DNA from: Parabacteroides sp. FAFU027
Lineage (GTDB): Bacteria > Bacteroidota > Bacteroidia > Bacteroidales > UBA7332
Assembly (NCBI RefSeq): GCF_022808675.1
Contig: NZ_JAKZKV010000001.1
Location: forward strand, 744,001-808,000
DNA length: 64,000 bases
Reading direction: 5' to 3'
A program made the translations under genes and the position numbers. Below, piece after piece: positions 9,412 to 17,013 of the stretch. Position 1 is the first letter of the stretch, and every line of letters begins with the position of its first letter. Under the pieces are notes generated by a model. The model worked only from the letters and a program-made list of their open reading frames with translations, was not told where the DNA came from and ran no database searches.

Positions 9412-10851
9412 TCATAAATCCATCAAAAACTGTTCAATGGCCCTTTTCACGACAGATGTCTGACAGGTGAAAGCATTTACCATTACACAAAAGACATATT
9501 CCGAACCATTCTTATTTACTATACCGGCGTATGTTAGCACTCCTTCAAAACTTCCGCTTTTTGCCTTTACTTTCCCTTTTAAAGCTGTATTCGCAAGAAA
9601 GCTCTTCAACGTACCATCTTCTCCAGCAATAGCCAATGACCGGACATAACTTTCTTTGTTGTGACTTTGCGTAATCATATAGCGCAACAGATCAACCAGA
9701 AAACCGGAGTTAACCCTGTTTGATGGAGCAAGACCACTACCATCATAAATCAATATTTTCCCTGCATTAAGGCCTTTCTTATCCCAGAAAGCTTTTTCGG
9801 CTGCAATTCCAGCTGGTAAGGACCCGTCTTTGCTATACCTGGATGCTATAAGTCGCAATAATGCTTCGGCGTAAAAGTTATAGCTTTTCTTATTAGTCAC
9901 TTTTATAATTTCGCCCAAAGAGTCTGATCTAAAAGTACACAAGATCTCTCCGTTGGGAATTATGGCACTACCCTGCTGCTCTAAAATCCGGCTGGTAGTC
10001 TCCTCCCCCGATACTTTCACCCCACGACTTCTTAAATACACGGCCAAAGATTGCACCGCAAATAAAGCCGGATCAGGAACATCCCCCTTTATGAAAAAAA
10101 ACGATTGATTGGCCGGAACAGAACCATAAATATAACGTTCATGGCAATATGGCATACCATACAGATATGCACTATCTTTATCATTATCTTTTGCTATCAG
10201 AAAGTTCTGAAACTTTAGACCTATCACTTTCGGTTCAACACCTACAATCCGGGGACGACTTCCTGCTGCTCCGGTCTTAAATGTCAGCTTATAGCTATTA
10301 TCCGAATAATTCAACGCTGAAACTCCGGCCGCATAATAGTTCCCCATATCCTCCCAGGGAGTTTTCCATGGCACAATTTCCGTATTATAAAGTCTCTCAT
10401 CACCGATTATTTTACCGTAAATCTCGCGAATACCGTTACGTTTCAAGGCTGATAAAATAGTATCAAAAAATGCACTTTGTCCCTGAGAGGAATACTGTGC
10501 CCCTAAAGTAGGATCACCACTTCCTTTAACGACAATATCTCCGGTCAACACTCCGGCCGAACTGATCTTACCGCTATAATATACCTTGGTTTCAAAACGA
10601 AACTCCGGACCAAACATCTCTAACGCTGTAGCAGTCGTAAGCAGTTTCTGTGTAGACGCTGGTGTAAGATTGAGTTGAGAATTATGCGATACAATTGTAT
10701 TTCCATTACCAACATTCTTAACAGTAACTGAGAGGCCTGCTGATGAAAAACAGTTATTTGAGATAAAATGCTGCAAAGCCTCCGACTTTTGCGCAAATCC
10801 ACTGAAGAAAAGAAACAATGATGAAACCGTAAGGAGTATTTTTCTGTTCAT
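9412..10851 (-). CDS. dacB: D-alanyl-D-alanine carboxypeptidase/endopeptidase, PBP4 (DacB) family
   Basis: 479 aa from the ATG at 10851, where a signal peptide begins (MNRKILLTVSSLFLFFSGFA). The open frame reaches 11001, but a promoter box lies inside that extension. It is a periplasmic penicillin-binding enzyme of peptidase family S13 that trims or cleaves peptidoglycan peptides. Active-site motifs are visible: Ser66-Thr-Gln-Lys69 (SxxK), SYN in KKSYNFYAEALLR (SxN), and KSG near the C-terminus. The large insert between SxxK and SxN typical of PBP4 is present. It is divergent from the AI-2E family gene. Confidence 0.92.
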   Translation of the reverse strand: MNRKILLTVSSLFLFFSGFAQKSEALQHFISNNCFSSAGLSVTVKNVGNGNTIVSHNSQLNLTPASTQKLLTTATALEMFGPEFRFETKVYYSGKISSAGVLTGDIVVKGSGDPTLGAQYSSQGQSAFFDTILSALKRNGIREIYGKIIGDERLYNTEIVPWKTPWEDMGNYYAAGVSALNYSDNSYKLTFKTGAAGSRPRIVGVEPKVIGLKFQNFLIAKDNDKDSAYLYGMPYCHERYIYGSVPANQSFFFIKGDVPDPALFAVQSLAVYLRSRGVKVSGEETTSRILEQQGSAIIPNGEILCTFRSDSLGEIIKVTNKKSYNFYAEALLRLIASRYSKDGSLPAGIAAEKAFWDKKGLNAGKILIYDGSGLAPSNRVNSGFLVDLLRYMITQSHNKESYVRSLAIAGEDGTLKSFLANTALKGKVKAKSGSFEGVLTYAGIVNKNGSEYVFCVMVNAFTCQTSVVKRAIEQFLMDL

Positions 10852-10910
10852 AAAGAAATAGTGGTCTGATTTTATATTTGAAAAACAATGACAGGAAACT
10901 AACCGACTGA

Positions 10911-10918
10911 CAAAAGTA
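10911..10918 (-). promoter_or_regulatory. Candidate -7 box for dacB
   Basis: On the minus strand this reads TACTTTTG, matching TAnnTTTG. A GTTG element 19 bp upstream sits where TTTG is expected. The position implies a leader of about 55 nt to the ATG at 10851 and argues against the longer start at 11001. Confidence 0.55.
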
Positions 10919-11005
10919 TTATTTTTGCAATGAACATCAACATAAGGCGGGGAATTACCTCTTGATTTCTGCATCATATACCACATTTTTCTTATATCCA
11001 TTATT

Positions 11006-12163
11006 ATGATAGAACTTCGAAAACCATTTACCTTTGACCGGGTTTCGCGAATATTTTTCAGTATAATATTTGCAATAGCTATTATTTATATTCTTATACT
11101 GATAAAGGAAGCACTACTCCCATTTCTTATTGCGTGGCTTATTGCATACCTTCTGAACCCATTGGTTGGATTTTTTCAGAATAAGCTTAAGTTCAAAAAC
11201 AGGATTCTTGCCATCATCGCCACTATTATATTTGCAATATCCATCATAATCGGGGCTTCCTGGCTACTAGCACCATCGGTTACGGATGAAATTTACAAAT
11301 TAAAACTTTTAATTAATGAATACCAAAACCGCAAAGGGCCAATACCTCTGATTCCGGCTGAATGGACCATTTATTTCAAACATAATATCAGTCTAGATTA
11401 TCTTCTTTCAGCATTAACAAAGGAAGATATTAAACAATTAATTCAACAGGTCGCCCCCAGATTCTGGGAATTCCTCTCCAGTTCTCTAAACCTGGTCTTG
11501 AGTGTACTGGCATCTGTAATCATCCTGCTTTACACCATATTTATTCTGAAAGATTTTGACCGCATCAGTAATGGTTTTATAGAATTATTCCCCGTAAGAT
11601 ACAGAAATCTGGTCGAACAAATCATTTCTGATGTAAGTTACGGTATGAACCGATATTTTCGTGGGCAAGCTCTGGTTTCTCTAATTGTAGGTACTTTGCT
11701 GGCGATCGGATTTAAAATCATAGGGATGCCCCTAGGTATTATTATGGGTCTATTGATGGGTTTACTTAACCTTATCCCCTACATGAAATTCGTTGGGCTA
11801 CTCCCCATTGTCTTTCTTTCTTTGCTAAAAGCGGCAGAAACCAACGAAAGTTTCTGGGTAATTATAGGTCTTGCTTTTTTAGTTATGGCAATCGTGCAAG
11901 GCATCGAAGATATGATTATTGTGCCAAACGTAATGGGACGGGTAACCGGACTGAACCCTGCAATCATCCTTCTTTCGCTTTCTATCTGGGGTAGTTTATT
12001 AGGTTTGATCGGTCTGATAATTGCACTTCCTGCGACAACTCTTTGCCTGAGTTACTACAAAAGATACATTTTACACGAAATCGATAAAAAAAATCCATCC
12101 ACCTACGATGCTGATTCCATGACAAATAGAGATATTCAGCACAAAAACCAGGAAAATCTTTAA
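11006..12163 (+). CDS. AI-2E family (PerM-like) membrane transporter
   Basis: 385 aa integral membrane protein. Hydrophobic segments occur at about 17-55, 68-92, 160-190 and then a cluster from 225 to 340. A soluble loop lies between about 95 and 155. The paired segments LVSLIVGTLLAIGFKIIGMP and IIMGLLMGLLNLIPYMKFVG, and later SIWGSLLGLIGLIIALPA, are family hallmarks. Members export varied small molecules or ions (the AI-2 exporter TqsA, Na+/H+ antiporters), so the substrate is not predictable here. The C-terminal tail is polar and likely cytoplasmic. It lies upstream of the tRNA cluster. Confidence 0.88.
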   Translation: MIELRKPFTFDRVSRIFFSIIFAIAIIYILILIKEALLPFLIAWLIAYLLNPLVGFFQNKLKFKNRILAIIATIIFAISIIIGASWLLAPSVTDEIYKLKLLINEYQNRKGPIPLIPAEWTIYFKHNISLDYLLSALTKEDIKQLIQQVAPRFWEFLSSSLNLVLSVLASVIILLYTIFILKDFDRISNGFIELFPVRYRNLVEQIISDVSYGMNRYFRGQALVSLIVGTLLAIGFKIIGMPLGIIMGLLMGLLNLIPYMKFVGLLPIVFLSLLKAAETNESFWVIIGLAFLVMAIVQGIEDMIIVPNVMGRVTGLNPAIILLSLSIWGSLLGLIGLIIALPATTLCLSYYKRYILHEIDKKNPSTYDADSMTNRDIQHKNQENL

Positions 12164-12172
12164 GCGAAAACA

Positions 12173-12203
12173 TTTGCAGATTAAAAATAAACCCCTACCT
12201 TTG
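12173..12203 (+). promoter_or_regulatory. Promoter of the tRNA-Lys/tRNA-Asp cluster
   Basis: TTTG at 12173-12176 and TACCTTTG at 12196-12203 are separated by 19 bp. Both match the Bacteroidota -33 TTTG and -7 TAnnTTTG elements at the expected spacing. The first tRNA starts 29 bp downstream. Confidence 0.8.
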
Positions 12204-12232
12204 CATCGCTTTTGAAAAACAAAGCAACTGAT

Positions 12233-12305
12233 GATTCGCTAGCTCAGCTGGTAGAGCACAACACTTTTAATGTTGGGGTCCTGGGTTCGAACCCCAGGCG
12301 GATCA
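12233..12305 (+). tRNA. tRNA-Lys (UUU), copy 1
   Basis: 73 nt. Seven-bp acceptor stem GATTCGC/GCGGATC with one T-G pair. D-arm AGCTCAGCTGGTAGAGC. The anticodon loop CTTTTAA between CAACA and TGTTG gives anticodon TTT. T-arm has GGTTCGAACC. Discriminator is A. CCA is not encoded. It is identical to copies 2 and 3. Confidence 0.97.
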
Positions 12306-12341
12306 CAAAAAACATTTTTTCCTTCTAAAGGAAATCCCGAT

Positions 12342-12414
12342 GATTCGCTAGCTCAGCTGGTAGAGCACAACACTTTTAATGTTGGGGTCCTGGGTTCGAA
12401 CCCCAGGCGGATCA
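12342..12414 (+). tRNA. tRNA-Lys (UUU), copy 2
   Basis: Base-for-base the same 73-nt gene as copy 1, 109 bp downstream. Both inter-tRNA spacers (36 bp) are also identical. Confidence 0.97.
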
Positions 12415-12450
12415 CAAAAAACATTTTTTCCTTCTAAAGGAAATCCCGAT

Positions 12451-12523
12451 GATTCGCTAGCTCAGCTGGTAGAGCACAACACTTTTAATGTTGGGGTCCT
12501 GGGTTCGAACCCCAGGCGGATCA
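12451..12523 (+). tRNA. tRNA-Lys (UUU), copy 3
   Basis: Third identical 73-nt copy, again 109 bp from the previous one. After it the spacer changes and is only 12 bp before tRNA-Asp. Confidence 0.97.
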
Positions 12524-12535
12524 CAAAACTCAAAC

Positions 12536-12609
12536 GGTGTGGTAGTTCAGCTGGTTAGAATACCTGCCTGTCACGCAGGGGGTCGCGGGTTCGAGTCCCG
12601 TCCATACCG
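12536..12609 (+). tRNA. tRNA-Asp (GUC)
   Basis: 74 nt. Acceptor stem GGTGTGG/CCATACC with one G-T pair. Anticodon loop CTGTCAC gives GTC. T-arm GGTTCGAGTCC. Discriminator G, as expected for tRNA-Asp. CCA is not encoded. It is the last gene of the tRNA transcript. Confidence 0.97.
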
Positions 12610-12610
12610 C

Positions 12611-12640
12611 AAAAAGCAAGTCGAAAGGCTTGCTTTTTTT
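12611..12640 (+). terminator. Terminator of the tRNA operon
   Basis: A 12-bp stem (611-622 with 627-638, one T-G pair) closes a GAAA tetraloop and runs into a T-tract, two bases after tRNA-Asp. Confidence 0.88.
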
Positions 12641-12775
12641 GTTTATACAAAAACATTACAGAATAACAAACTGACAAACGTGCTATAAATAACGAATTAA
12701 CAAGGATTTATCCCCAAATTCAGTTAAAAATCACCCCTTTCAAAAACGGAATCAATACAGGTGATTTTTTATATG

Positions 12776-12783
12776 TAACTTTG
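12776..12783 (+). promoter_or_regulatory. Candidate -7 box for the nitronate monooxygenase gene
   Basis: TAACTTTG matches TAnnTTTG and lies 25 bp before the ATG at 12809. No clear -33 TTTG was seen. Confidence 0.55.
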
Positions 12784-12808
12784 CTCAGTTTATATCTAAT
12801 CTTAATAT

Positions 12809-13903
12809 ATGAATTCATTAAAAATCGGAAACCTAACGGCTCGTGTACCTATTATTCAAGGAGGTATGGGAGTAGGTATTTCATTAAACGGACTTGCATC
12901 TGCCGTTGCTAACGAAGGTGGAATCGGTGTTATCTCATGCGCCGGTCTTGGTCTTATCTACAGAAACACTGCTAAAGATTATATGGAAGCGTGCATCTGT
13001 GGTCTCAAAGAAGAAATCAGAAAAGCAAAAGAAAAAACATCCGGTATAGTCGGGGTAAACATAATGATGGCTCTTACCAACTTTGCGGATATGGTTAAGA
13101 CCTCCATTGCGGAAAAAGCTGATATTATTTTTGCCGGAGCAGGACTGCCATTGGATCTTCCCAAATATCGCACTCCCGATTGTACAACCAAGCTGGTTCC
13201 TATTGTTTCTTCTGCCAGAGCAGCCAAGCTGATCTGTGACAAATGGAAATCTTTGTACGACTATCTACCCGATATGATCGTGGTGGAAGGCCCTAAAGCT
13301 GGTGGTCACCTTGGCTTTAAAAGCGATCAGATTCACGACCCTAACTTCTCTCTGGAGACCTTGATTCCGGAAGTTGTAAAAGAGGTTGCCGTTTTTGAAG
13401 AAAAATATGGTGTAGAAATTCCTGTAATTGCTGCCGGTGGTATCTACACAGGTGAAGATATGTACAACATCATGCAGAAAGGCGCTAAAGGCGTTCAAAT
13501 TGCCAGCCGTTTTGTAACTACTCACGAATGTGATGCTGACGAAAAATTCAAGATGTCATATGTAAAGGCAGATGTAAATGATGTTGAGATCATCCAGAGC
13601 CCGGTGGGAATGCCAGGTCGTGCTTTAAAGAATAATTTCCTTGAAAAAGTAAAACAAGGTTTGACCAAACCAAAATCATGCCCTTATCAGTGCTTAAGAA
13701 CCTGCGACTACCAAAAAAGCCCTTATTGCATCATTGTTGCACTTTACAATGCTTACAAAGGAAATCTGGACAATGGTTATGCATTTGCAGGTAGTAATGC
13801 TTATCTTGCACCCAAAATATCATCGGTTAAAGAGACTATCAATGACCTGATGAGCCGTTTTGAAAAAGCAAAAACGGAAACATTAGCAAAAATCAAGAAA
13901 TAA
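12809..13903 (+). CDS. Nitronate monooxygenase-like FMN-dependent oxidoreductase
   Basis: 364 aa. A TIM-barrel flavoenzyme of the nitronate monooxygenase/2-nitropropane dioxygenase family, which also includes the enoyl reductase FabK. Family landmarks are PIIQGGMGVGIS near the start, GPKAGGHLGF with the catalytic-position His, AAGGIYTGEDMYNIMQKGAKGVQIASRF for the phosphate-binding region, and SPVGMPGRALKNNF. The C-terminus has an extra Cys-rich segment (SCPYQCLRTCDYQKSPYC) seen in a Bacteroidota/Firmicutes branch. That segment may bind metal or form a disulfide. The reaction is probably oxidative denitrification of nitronates, but a FabK-like role cannot be excluded. It is a single-gene unit with its own promoter and terminator. 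Confidence 0.85.
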   Translation: MNSLKIGNLTARVPIIQGGMGVGISLNGLASAVANEGGIGVISCAGLGLIYRNTAKDYMEACICGLKEEIRKAKEKTSGIVGVNIMMALTNFADMVKTSIAEKADIIFAGAGLPLDLPKYRTPDCTTKLVPIVSSARAAKLICDKWKSLYDYLPDMIVVEGPKAGGHLGFKSDQIHDPNFSLETLIPEVVKEVAVFEEKYGVEIPVIAAGGIYTGEDMYNIMQKGAKGVQIASRFVTTHECDADEKFKMSYVKADVNDVEIIQSPVGMPGRALKNNFLEKVKQGLTKPKSCPYQCLRTCDYQKSPYCIIVALYNAYKGNLDNGYAFAGSNAYLAPKISSVKETINDLMSRFEKAKTETLAKIKK

Positions 13904-13921
13904 AGATTGATATACTAAAAG

Positions 13922-13954
13922 AAAGACCTTCAGTTCATGCTGAAGGTCTTTTTT
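13922..13954. terminator. Bidirectional terminator between convergent genes
   Basis: A 12-bp stem (AAAGACCTTCAG/CTGAAGGTCTTT) with a 6-nt loop and a T-tract. On the minus strand it also ends in T. It lies between the stops at 13903 and 13959. Confidence 0.85.
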
Positions 13955-13958
13955 ATAT

Positions 13959-14771
13959 CTACCAGCTACCACCGGCACCTCCTCCACCAAAGTCACCGCC
14001 ACCGAAACCGCCAAAATCGCCACCGCTATCACTACTACCTCCTCCGGAAAAATTTCCCCAGGAGCCATTATGATTACGATTAGCCATGCCGGCAAGGAAA
14101 ATCATCGTCCAAAGATCAGGTCCTGAGCTTCCGCCTCCACGACCAGTAAAATCATCATTGCCGCGATTCCCTCTTTTAATCAGCACAATGACGATAATGA
14201 CAAATATAATGACGACGAGTCCGATTCCTGAGCCTCCTCCTTTTTTAGGACTTTCTGTTTTATACTTGTACTCCCCTTGGGCAACCGGCATAATCACCCG
14301 CAATGCACTGACTACACCTCCGAAATAATCATTCCGGCGAAAATAAGGTATCATTTCATTCTCTACAATTCTCTTGCAGATGGCATCCGGCAATGCTCCT
14401 TCCAGTCCGTATCCGGTTGCAATAAAGGCTTCGCCCCGGGTTTCATTTTTAGGCTTCAGGAGAATCACGATACCATTATTGCGTTTTGCCTTCCCCACTC
14501 CCCATTTCGAACCAATCTGCTGGGCAAAGGTCATTTTATCATAACCACCCAAATCATTAACTGTTACAATAACAATTTCATTGGAGGTGCTATCATTAAA
14601 TGCGACAAGTGACTGCTCCAACTCCTGTCGTTGTTCATCAGAAAAGATGCCCGCTAAATCATTGACCAACCTTGGCGGATTGGGCTTCGCAGGAATCTGC
14701 GCCTGAATGGTTATCGCAAACACCCCAACCAGCATCATCAGGAAAATAGATCTGATATTTCTACGTTTCAT
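13959..14771 (-). CDS. TPM-domain membrane protein with Gly-rich tail (YgcG type)
   Basis: 270 aa from the ATG at 14771; an upstream in-frame start would overlap the preceding gene and precede the signal peptide. Order: signal peptide, TPM domain (about 25-155, with PPRLVNDLAGIFSDEQRQELE, NEIVIVTVNDLGGYD and GIVILLKPKN), one membrane helix (about 180-200, GIGLVVIIFVIIVIVLI), then a low-complexity tail of Gly and Ser (FGGGDFGGGGAGGSW at the end). TPM proteins are tied to photosystem repair in plants and to LemA in bacteria, but their bacterial function is unsettled. It is the third gene of the lemA-TPM-TPM operon. Confidence 0.85.
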   Translation of the reverse strand: MKRRNIRSIFLMMLVGVFAITIQAQIPAKPNPPRLVNDLAGIFSDEQRQELEQSLVAFNDSTSNEIVIVTVNDLGGYDKMTFAQQIGSKWGVGKAKRNNGIVILLKPKNETRGEAFIATGYGLEGALPDAICKRIVENEMIPYFRRNDYFGGVVSALRVIMPVAQGEYKYKTESPKKGGGSGIGLVVIIFVIIVIVLIKRGNRGNDDFTGRGGGSSGPDLWTMIFLAGMANRNHNGSWGNFSGGGSSDSGGDFGGFGGGDFGGGGAGGSW

Positions 14772-14784
14772 TATCTTGTTTATT

Positions 14785-15222
14785 TTAAATCCCGAATGAA
14801 ATATCATCAGGCAATTCATTTGTATCATCTTTACGGTATTGGAAATGCTGTTTCAGTAATTTCCCGGCTTCAAGCACTGCAAGTGAAATACCGTCTGTCA
14901 GATTGCCCTGAGCAAATTGAGTCCGCATTATCTCTTTTACACTATCCCAGAAATCAGGAGGAACAATGGAATTGATCCCTTTATCTCCTATTACGGCAAA
15001 CTTTCGGGATTCTACAGCGACATAAATCAATACGCCATTACGTTGTACTGTCTTTTCCATCTCCAATTGATAGAATAGCCAGGCTGCATGATCGAGTACG
15101 TCTTCTCTGCAAAATCGTTCGATTCTGACCCGAATCTCACCGGAAGTATCTAATTCAGCCTGCCGAATAGACTCTGTAATTTTATGCTGTTGTTCTTTTG
15201 TAAAATAACTGGAAGCTCCCAT
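14785..15222 (-). CDS. Soluble TPM-domain protein
   Basis: 145 aa. A short, single-domain TPM protein without signal peptide or membrane helix. Typical features are FTKEQQHKITESIRQAE, SGEIRVRIERF, NGVLIYVAVESRKFAVIGDKGI and the final helix with GISLAVLEAGKLL. It is encoded 13 bp before the longer TPM protein and 66 bp after lemA, so all three likely work together. Bacteria often encode one secreted and one cytosolic TPM protein beside LemA. The biochemical role is unknown. Confidence 0.85.
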   Translation of the reverse strand: MGASSYFTKEQQHKITESIRQAELDTSGEIRVRIERFCREDVLDHAAWLFYQLEMEKTVQRNGVLIYVAVESRKFAVIGDKGINSIVPPDFWDSVKEIMRTQFAQGNLTDGISLAVLEAGKLLKQHFQYRKDDTNELPDDISFGI

Positions 15223-15242
15223 GTGTTTTTCATTTAGATTTA

Positions 15243-15273
15243 GTCATGCCGAAACCATTTATTTCAGCATGAC
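15243..15273. promoter_or_regulatory. Intra-operon hairpin between lemA and the TPM gene
   Basis: Inverted repeat 15243-15254 with 15262-15273 (GTCATGC outer arm, GAAA inner arm, one mismatch, 7-nt loop). It has no T-tract, so it may be a processing or partial-termination site that lowers downstream expression. Confidence 0.5.
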
Positions 15274-15288
15274 AGAATAAATATACTC

Positions 15289-15897
15289 CTATTTCCCAAA
15301 ATCAAAACTCACACCCGGAGCCTTTTCCGCACCTGCCTGAGCCTGGAAGTAACCTTTTTTCTCAAAACTGAACATTACAGCCATGATATTTCCCGGAAAA
15401 TGACGAATTACATTGTTATATCCATTTACTTCGTCATTAAATTTCCCACGTTCAACCGAGATGCGGTTTTCAGTGCCTTCCAGTTGTGCCTGTAACTCAA
15501 GAAAGTTCTGGTTTGCCTTGAGCTCAGGATAACGCTCAACTACAACCATCAATCTGCTTAACGCTGAAGATAAACCATCCTGAGCTTTTTGAAAAGCCGC
15601 AATATTCGACTCATTCAAATGAGTCGGGTCTATCTTAACAGACGTCGCACTAGCCCTGGCTGCCATTACCTCCTTCAATGTCGATTTTTCAAAATTGGCA
15701 GCTCCTTCAACCGTTTTAACAAGATTAGGAATAAGATCAGCGCGGCGTTGATAGACATTTTCTACCTGCGACCAGGCTTTGGCCACAGCTTCATCCTTTG
15801 TCACCATACCGTTATAGGTACCCGACATCCATGTTCCCAAAATAAAAATAAGACCAACGATAACAATTAATGCAATCCAACCTTTTGACAGTTTCAT
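15289..15897 (-). CDS. lemA: LemA family protein
   Basis: 202 aa. One N-terminal membrane helix (about 7-28, WIALIVIVGLIFILGTWMSG), then a cytoplasm- or periplasm-facing helical bundle. LemA landmarks are NGMVTKDEAVAKAWSQVENVYQRRADLIPNLV split over residues 28-60, RYPELKANQNFLELQAQLEG, and YNNVIRHFPGNI. The family is widespread, and its function is not established. It is first in an operon with two TPM-domain proteins, the most common genomic partner of LemA. A -7 box at 15927-15934 gives a leader of about 25 nt. Confidence 0.93.
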   Translation of the reverse strand: MKLSKGWIALIVIVGLIFILGTWMSGTYNGMVTKDEAVAKAWSQVENVYQRRADLIPNLVKTVEGAANFEKSTLKEVMAARASATSVKIDPTHLNESNIAAFQKAQDGLSSALSRLMVVVERYPELKANQNFLELQAQLEGTENRISVERGKFNDEVNGYNNVIRHFPGNIMAVMFSFEKKGYFQAQAGAEKAPGVSFDFGK

Positions 15898-15926
15898 AAT
15901 TCATTCAATTTATAAGTGATTCAAAG

Positions 15927-15934
15927 CAAATATA
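15927..15934 (-). promoter_or_regulatory. -7 box of the lemA operon
   Basis: Minus strand reads TATATTTG, a full match to TAnnTTTG, about 30 bp before the lemA ATG. No -33 element stood out. Confidence 0.6.
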
Positions 15935-16233
15935 ATACTAATGCAGCACACTTATGAATAAAATCGACAAAGACGAATAATAGAGGGTTGAATTTTTTAT
16001 TTTGCAAGATAAGCTCAAGTGGGTTAACCATCCTGTTTCCAGGCTTTAGGCTTCTGATAATCCACGACCTGAATAATAAAGAATGTAAAAAATACGCTGT
16101 TAAACATGCGATAAGTCCCCCTTGATGAAACTTCGGACTTCCTGTTGACAAATTCGCAAATGGTTAGCTATAAGGGGTATTTCGAGGGTTCCAGCTTTCA
16201 TTTTGTCACACATTTTATCAGTTCTGAAAGAGA

Positions 16234-16273
16234 TGTTACAAACCTGTTACAACTTGATTTTATTGATGTTACG
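16234..16273 (+). promoter_or_regulatory. Pho-box-like direct repeats upstream of the DUF47-pit operon
   Basis: Heptamers TGTTACA at 16234-16240, TGTTACA at 16245-16251 and TGTTACG at 16267-16273 lie on an exact 11-bp phase (the 16256 slot is degenerate). PhoB boxes elsewhere are 7-bp direct repeats with 4-bp spacers, ending about 10 bp before the core promoter box. Here the last repeat ends 11 bp before TATCTTTG. A phosphate-starvation activator is the natural candidate, by inference. The rest of the 15935-16325 gap shows no gene I can support. Confidence 0.6.
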
Positions 16274-16284
16274 AATAAAATACC

Positions 16285-16292
16285 TATCTTTG
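16285..16292 (+). promoter_or_regulatory. -7 box of the DUF47-pit operon
   Basis: TATCTTTG, a full match to TAnnTTTG. It lies 33 bp before the ATG at 16326 and downstream of the earlier in-frame starts, so it supports the shorter protein. Confidence 0.65.
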
Positions 16293-16325
16293 ATGTCGCT
16301 TTTAAAAACCCAAAAACAAAAATTT

Positions 16326-16952
16326 ATGTTACGAGGACTTTTGCCCAAAGAAGGCGCTTTTTTCGATTATTTCGATCAATTGATGGATATCAACAAAAAC
16401 ATCAGTCGTACATTCCTTGAAATGGTCGAAGGAAAGCAAAGCTTTGAATCAGCATCGACAAGTATCAAAAAAATGGAACGTGATGCAGACCGCATCTCAC
16501 GTGTTTGTCTTGATCTTTTGCACCGTACATTTATTACGCCAATCGATCGTGACGATATCTTTAACCTGGTGAAATGCCTTGACGGTTTTGCCGACAACAT
16601 TAATTCATCAGCATACCGTTTTGCTAATTATGGTGTGGAAGAAGTACGCAATGAAACTTTTGAATTTGCAAAAGTGATTATTGCTGCAGTTGACGCACTT
16701 GACGTTGCGATGCACGGGTTGAAAAACATCAAAAAGAACGATCAGGTTATGCGTGAAAAATGCGTATTGATCCACGATCTTGAAGATGAATCAGACGAAA
16801 TCAACCGTAAAGCAGTAGCAGCATTGTTTTCACAAAACGATGTAATGATGTTGCTGAAATGGAAATCAATCTTCGAACGTATGGAGCGCGCTGTTGACCG
16901 TTTGAATCATGCAGCAAACATCATCGAAACTGTAATCATTGAACAATCATAA
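16326..16952 (+). CDS. DUF47 family PhoU-like phosphate transport accessory protein
   Basis: 208 aa from the ATG at 16326 (MLRGLLPKEGAFFDYFDQL), the usual start of the family. Earlier in-frame starts at 16203 lie before the promoter box. It is all-helical, with the DUF47 phrases IKKMERDADRISR, DREDIFNLVKCLDGFADNI in near form, and EDESDEINRKAVAALF. The protein resembles PhoU and is thought to sit on the cytoplasmic side of Pit-type phosphate transporters and control them. The gene is 61 bp upstream of pit, the classical arrangement. Upstream repeats suggest phosphate control. Confidence 0.9.
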   Translation: MLRGLLPKEGAFFDYFDQLMDINKNISRTFLEMVEGKQSFESASTSIKKMERDADRISRVCLDLLHRTFITPIDRDDIFNLVKCLDGFADNINSSAYRFANYGVEEVRNETFEFAKVIIAAVDALDVAMHGLKNIKKNDQVMREKCVLIHDLEDESDEINRKAVAALFSQNDVMMLLKWKSIFERMERAVDRLNHAANIIETVIIEQS

Positions 16953-17013
16953 TCCCCGACTCCTTCATTTTTTTGGAAGAATCAGTTCATTCATTTAACA
17001 AAAACAAGAATCT

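Larger units (their letters stand above)
12233..12523 (+). repeat. 109-bp tandem repeat containing tRNA-Lys
   Basis: Two complete 109-bp units (tRNA 73 bp plus spacer 36 bp) and a third tRNA copy. The spacers at 12306-12341 and 12415-12450 are identical. Each holds a 7-bp hairpin (TTTCCTT/AAGGAAA, 3-nt loop) that could mark a processing site. Identity of non-coding spacer as well as tRNA points to recent duplication or ongoing homogenisation. Confidence 0.9.

Noticed and set aside
12488-12688. Short open frame across tRNA-Lys copy 3 and tRNA-Asp
   Set aside because: Lies over tRNA genes and a terminator.
16203-16325. Longer N-terminus of the DUF47 protein
   Set aside because: It would start upstream of the -7 promoter box and adds sequence not found in the family.
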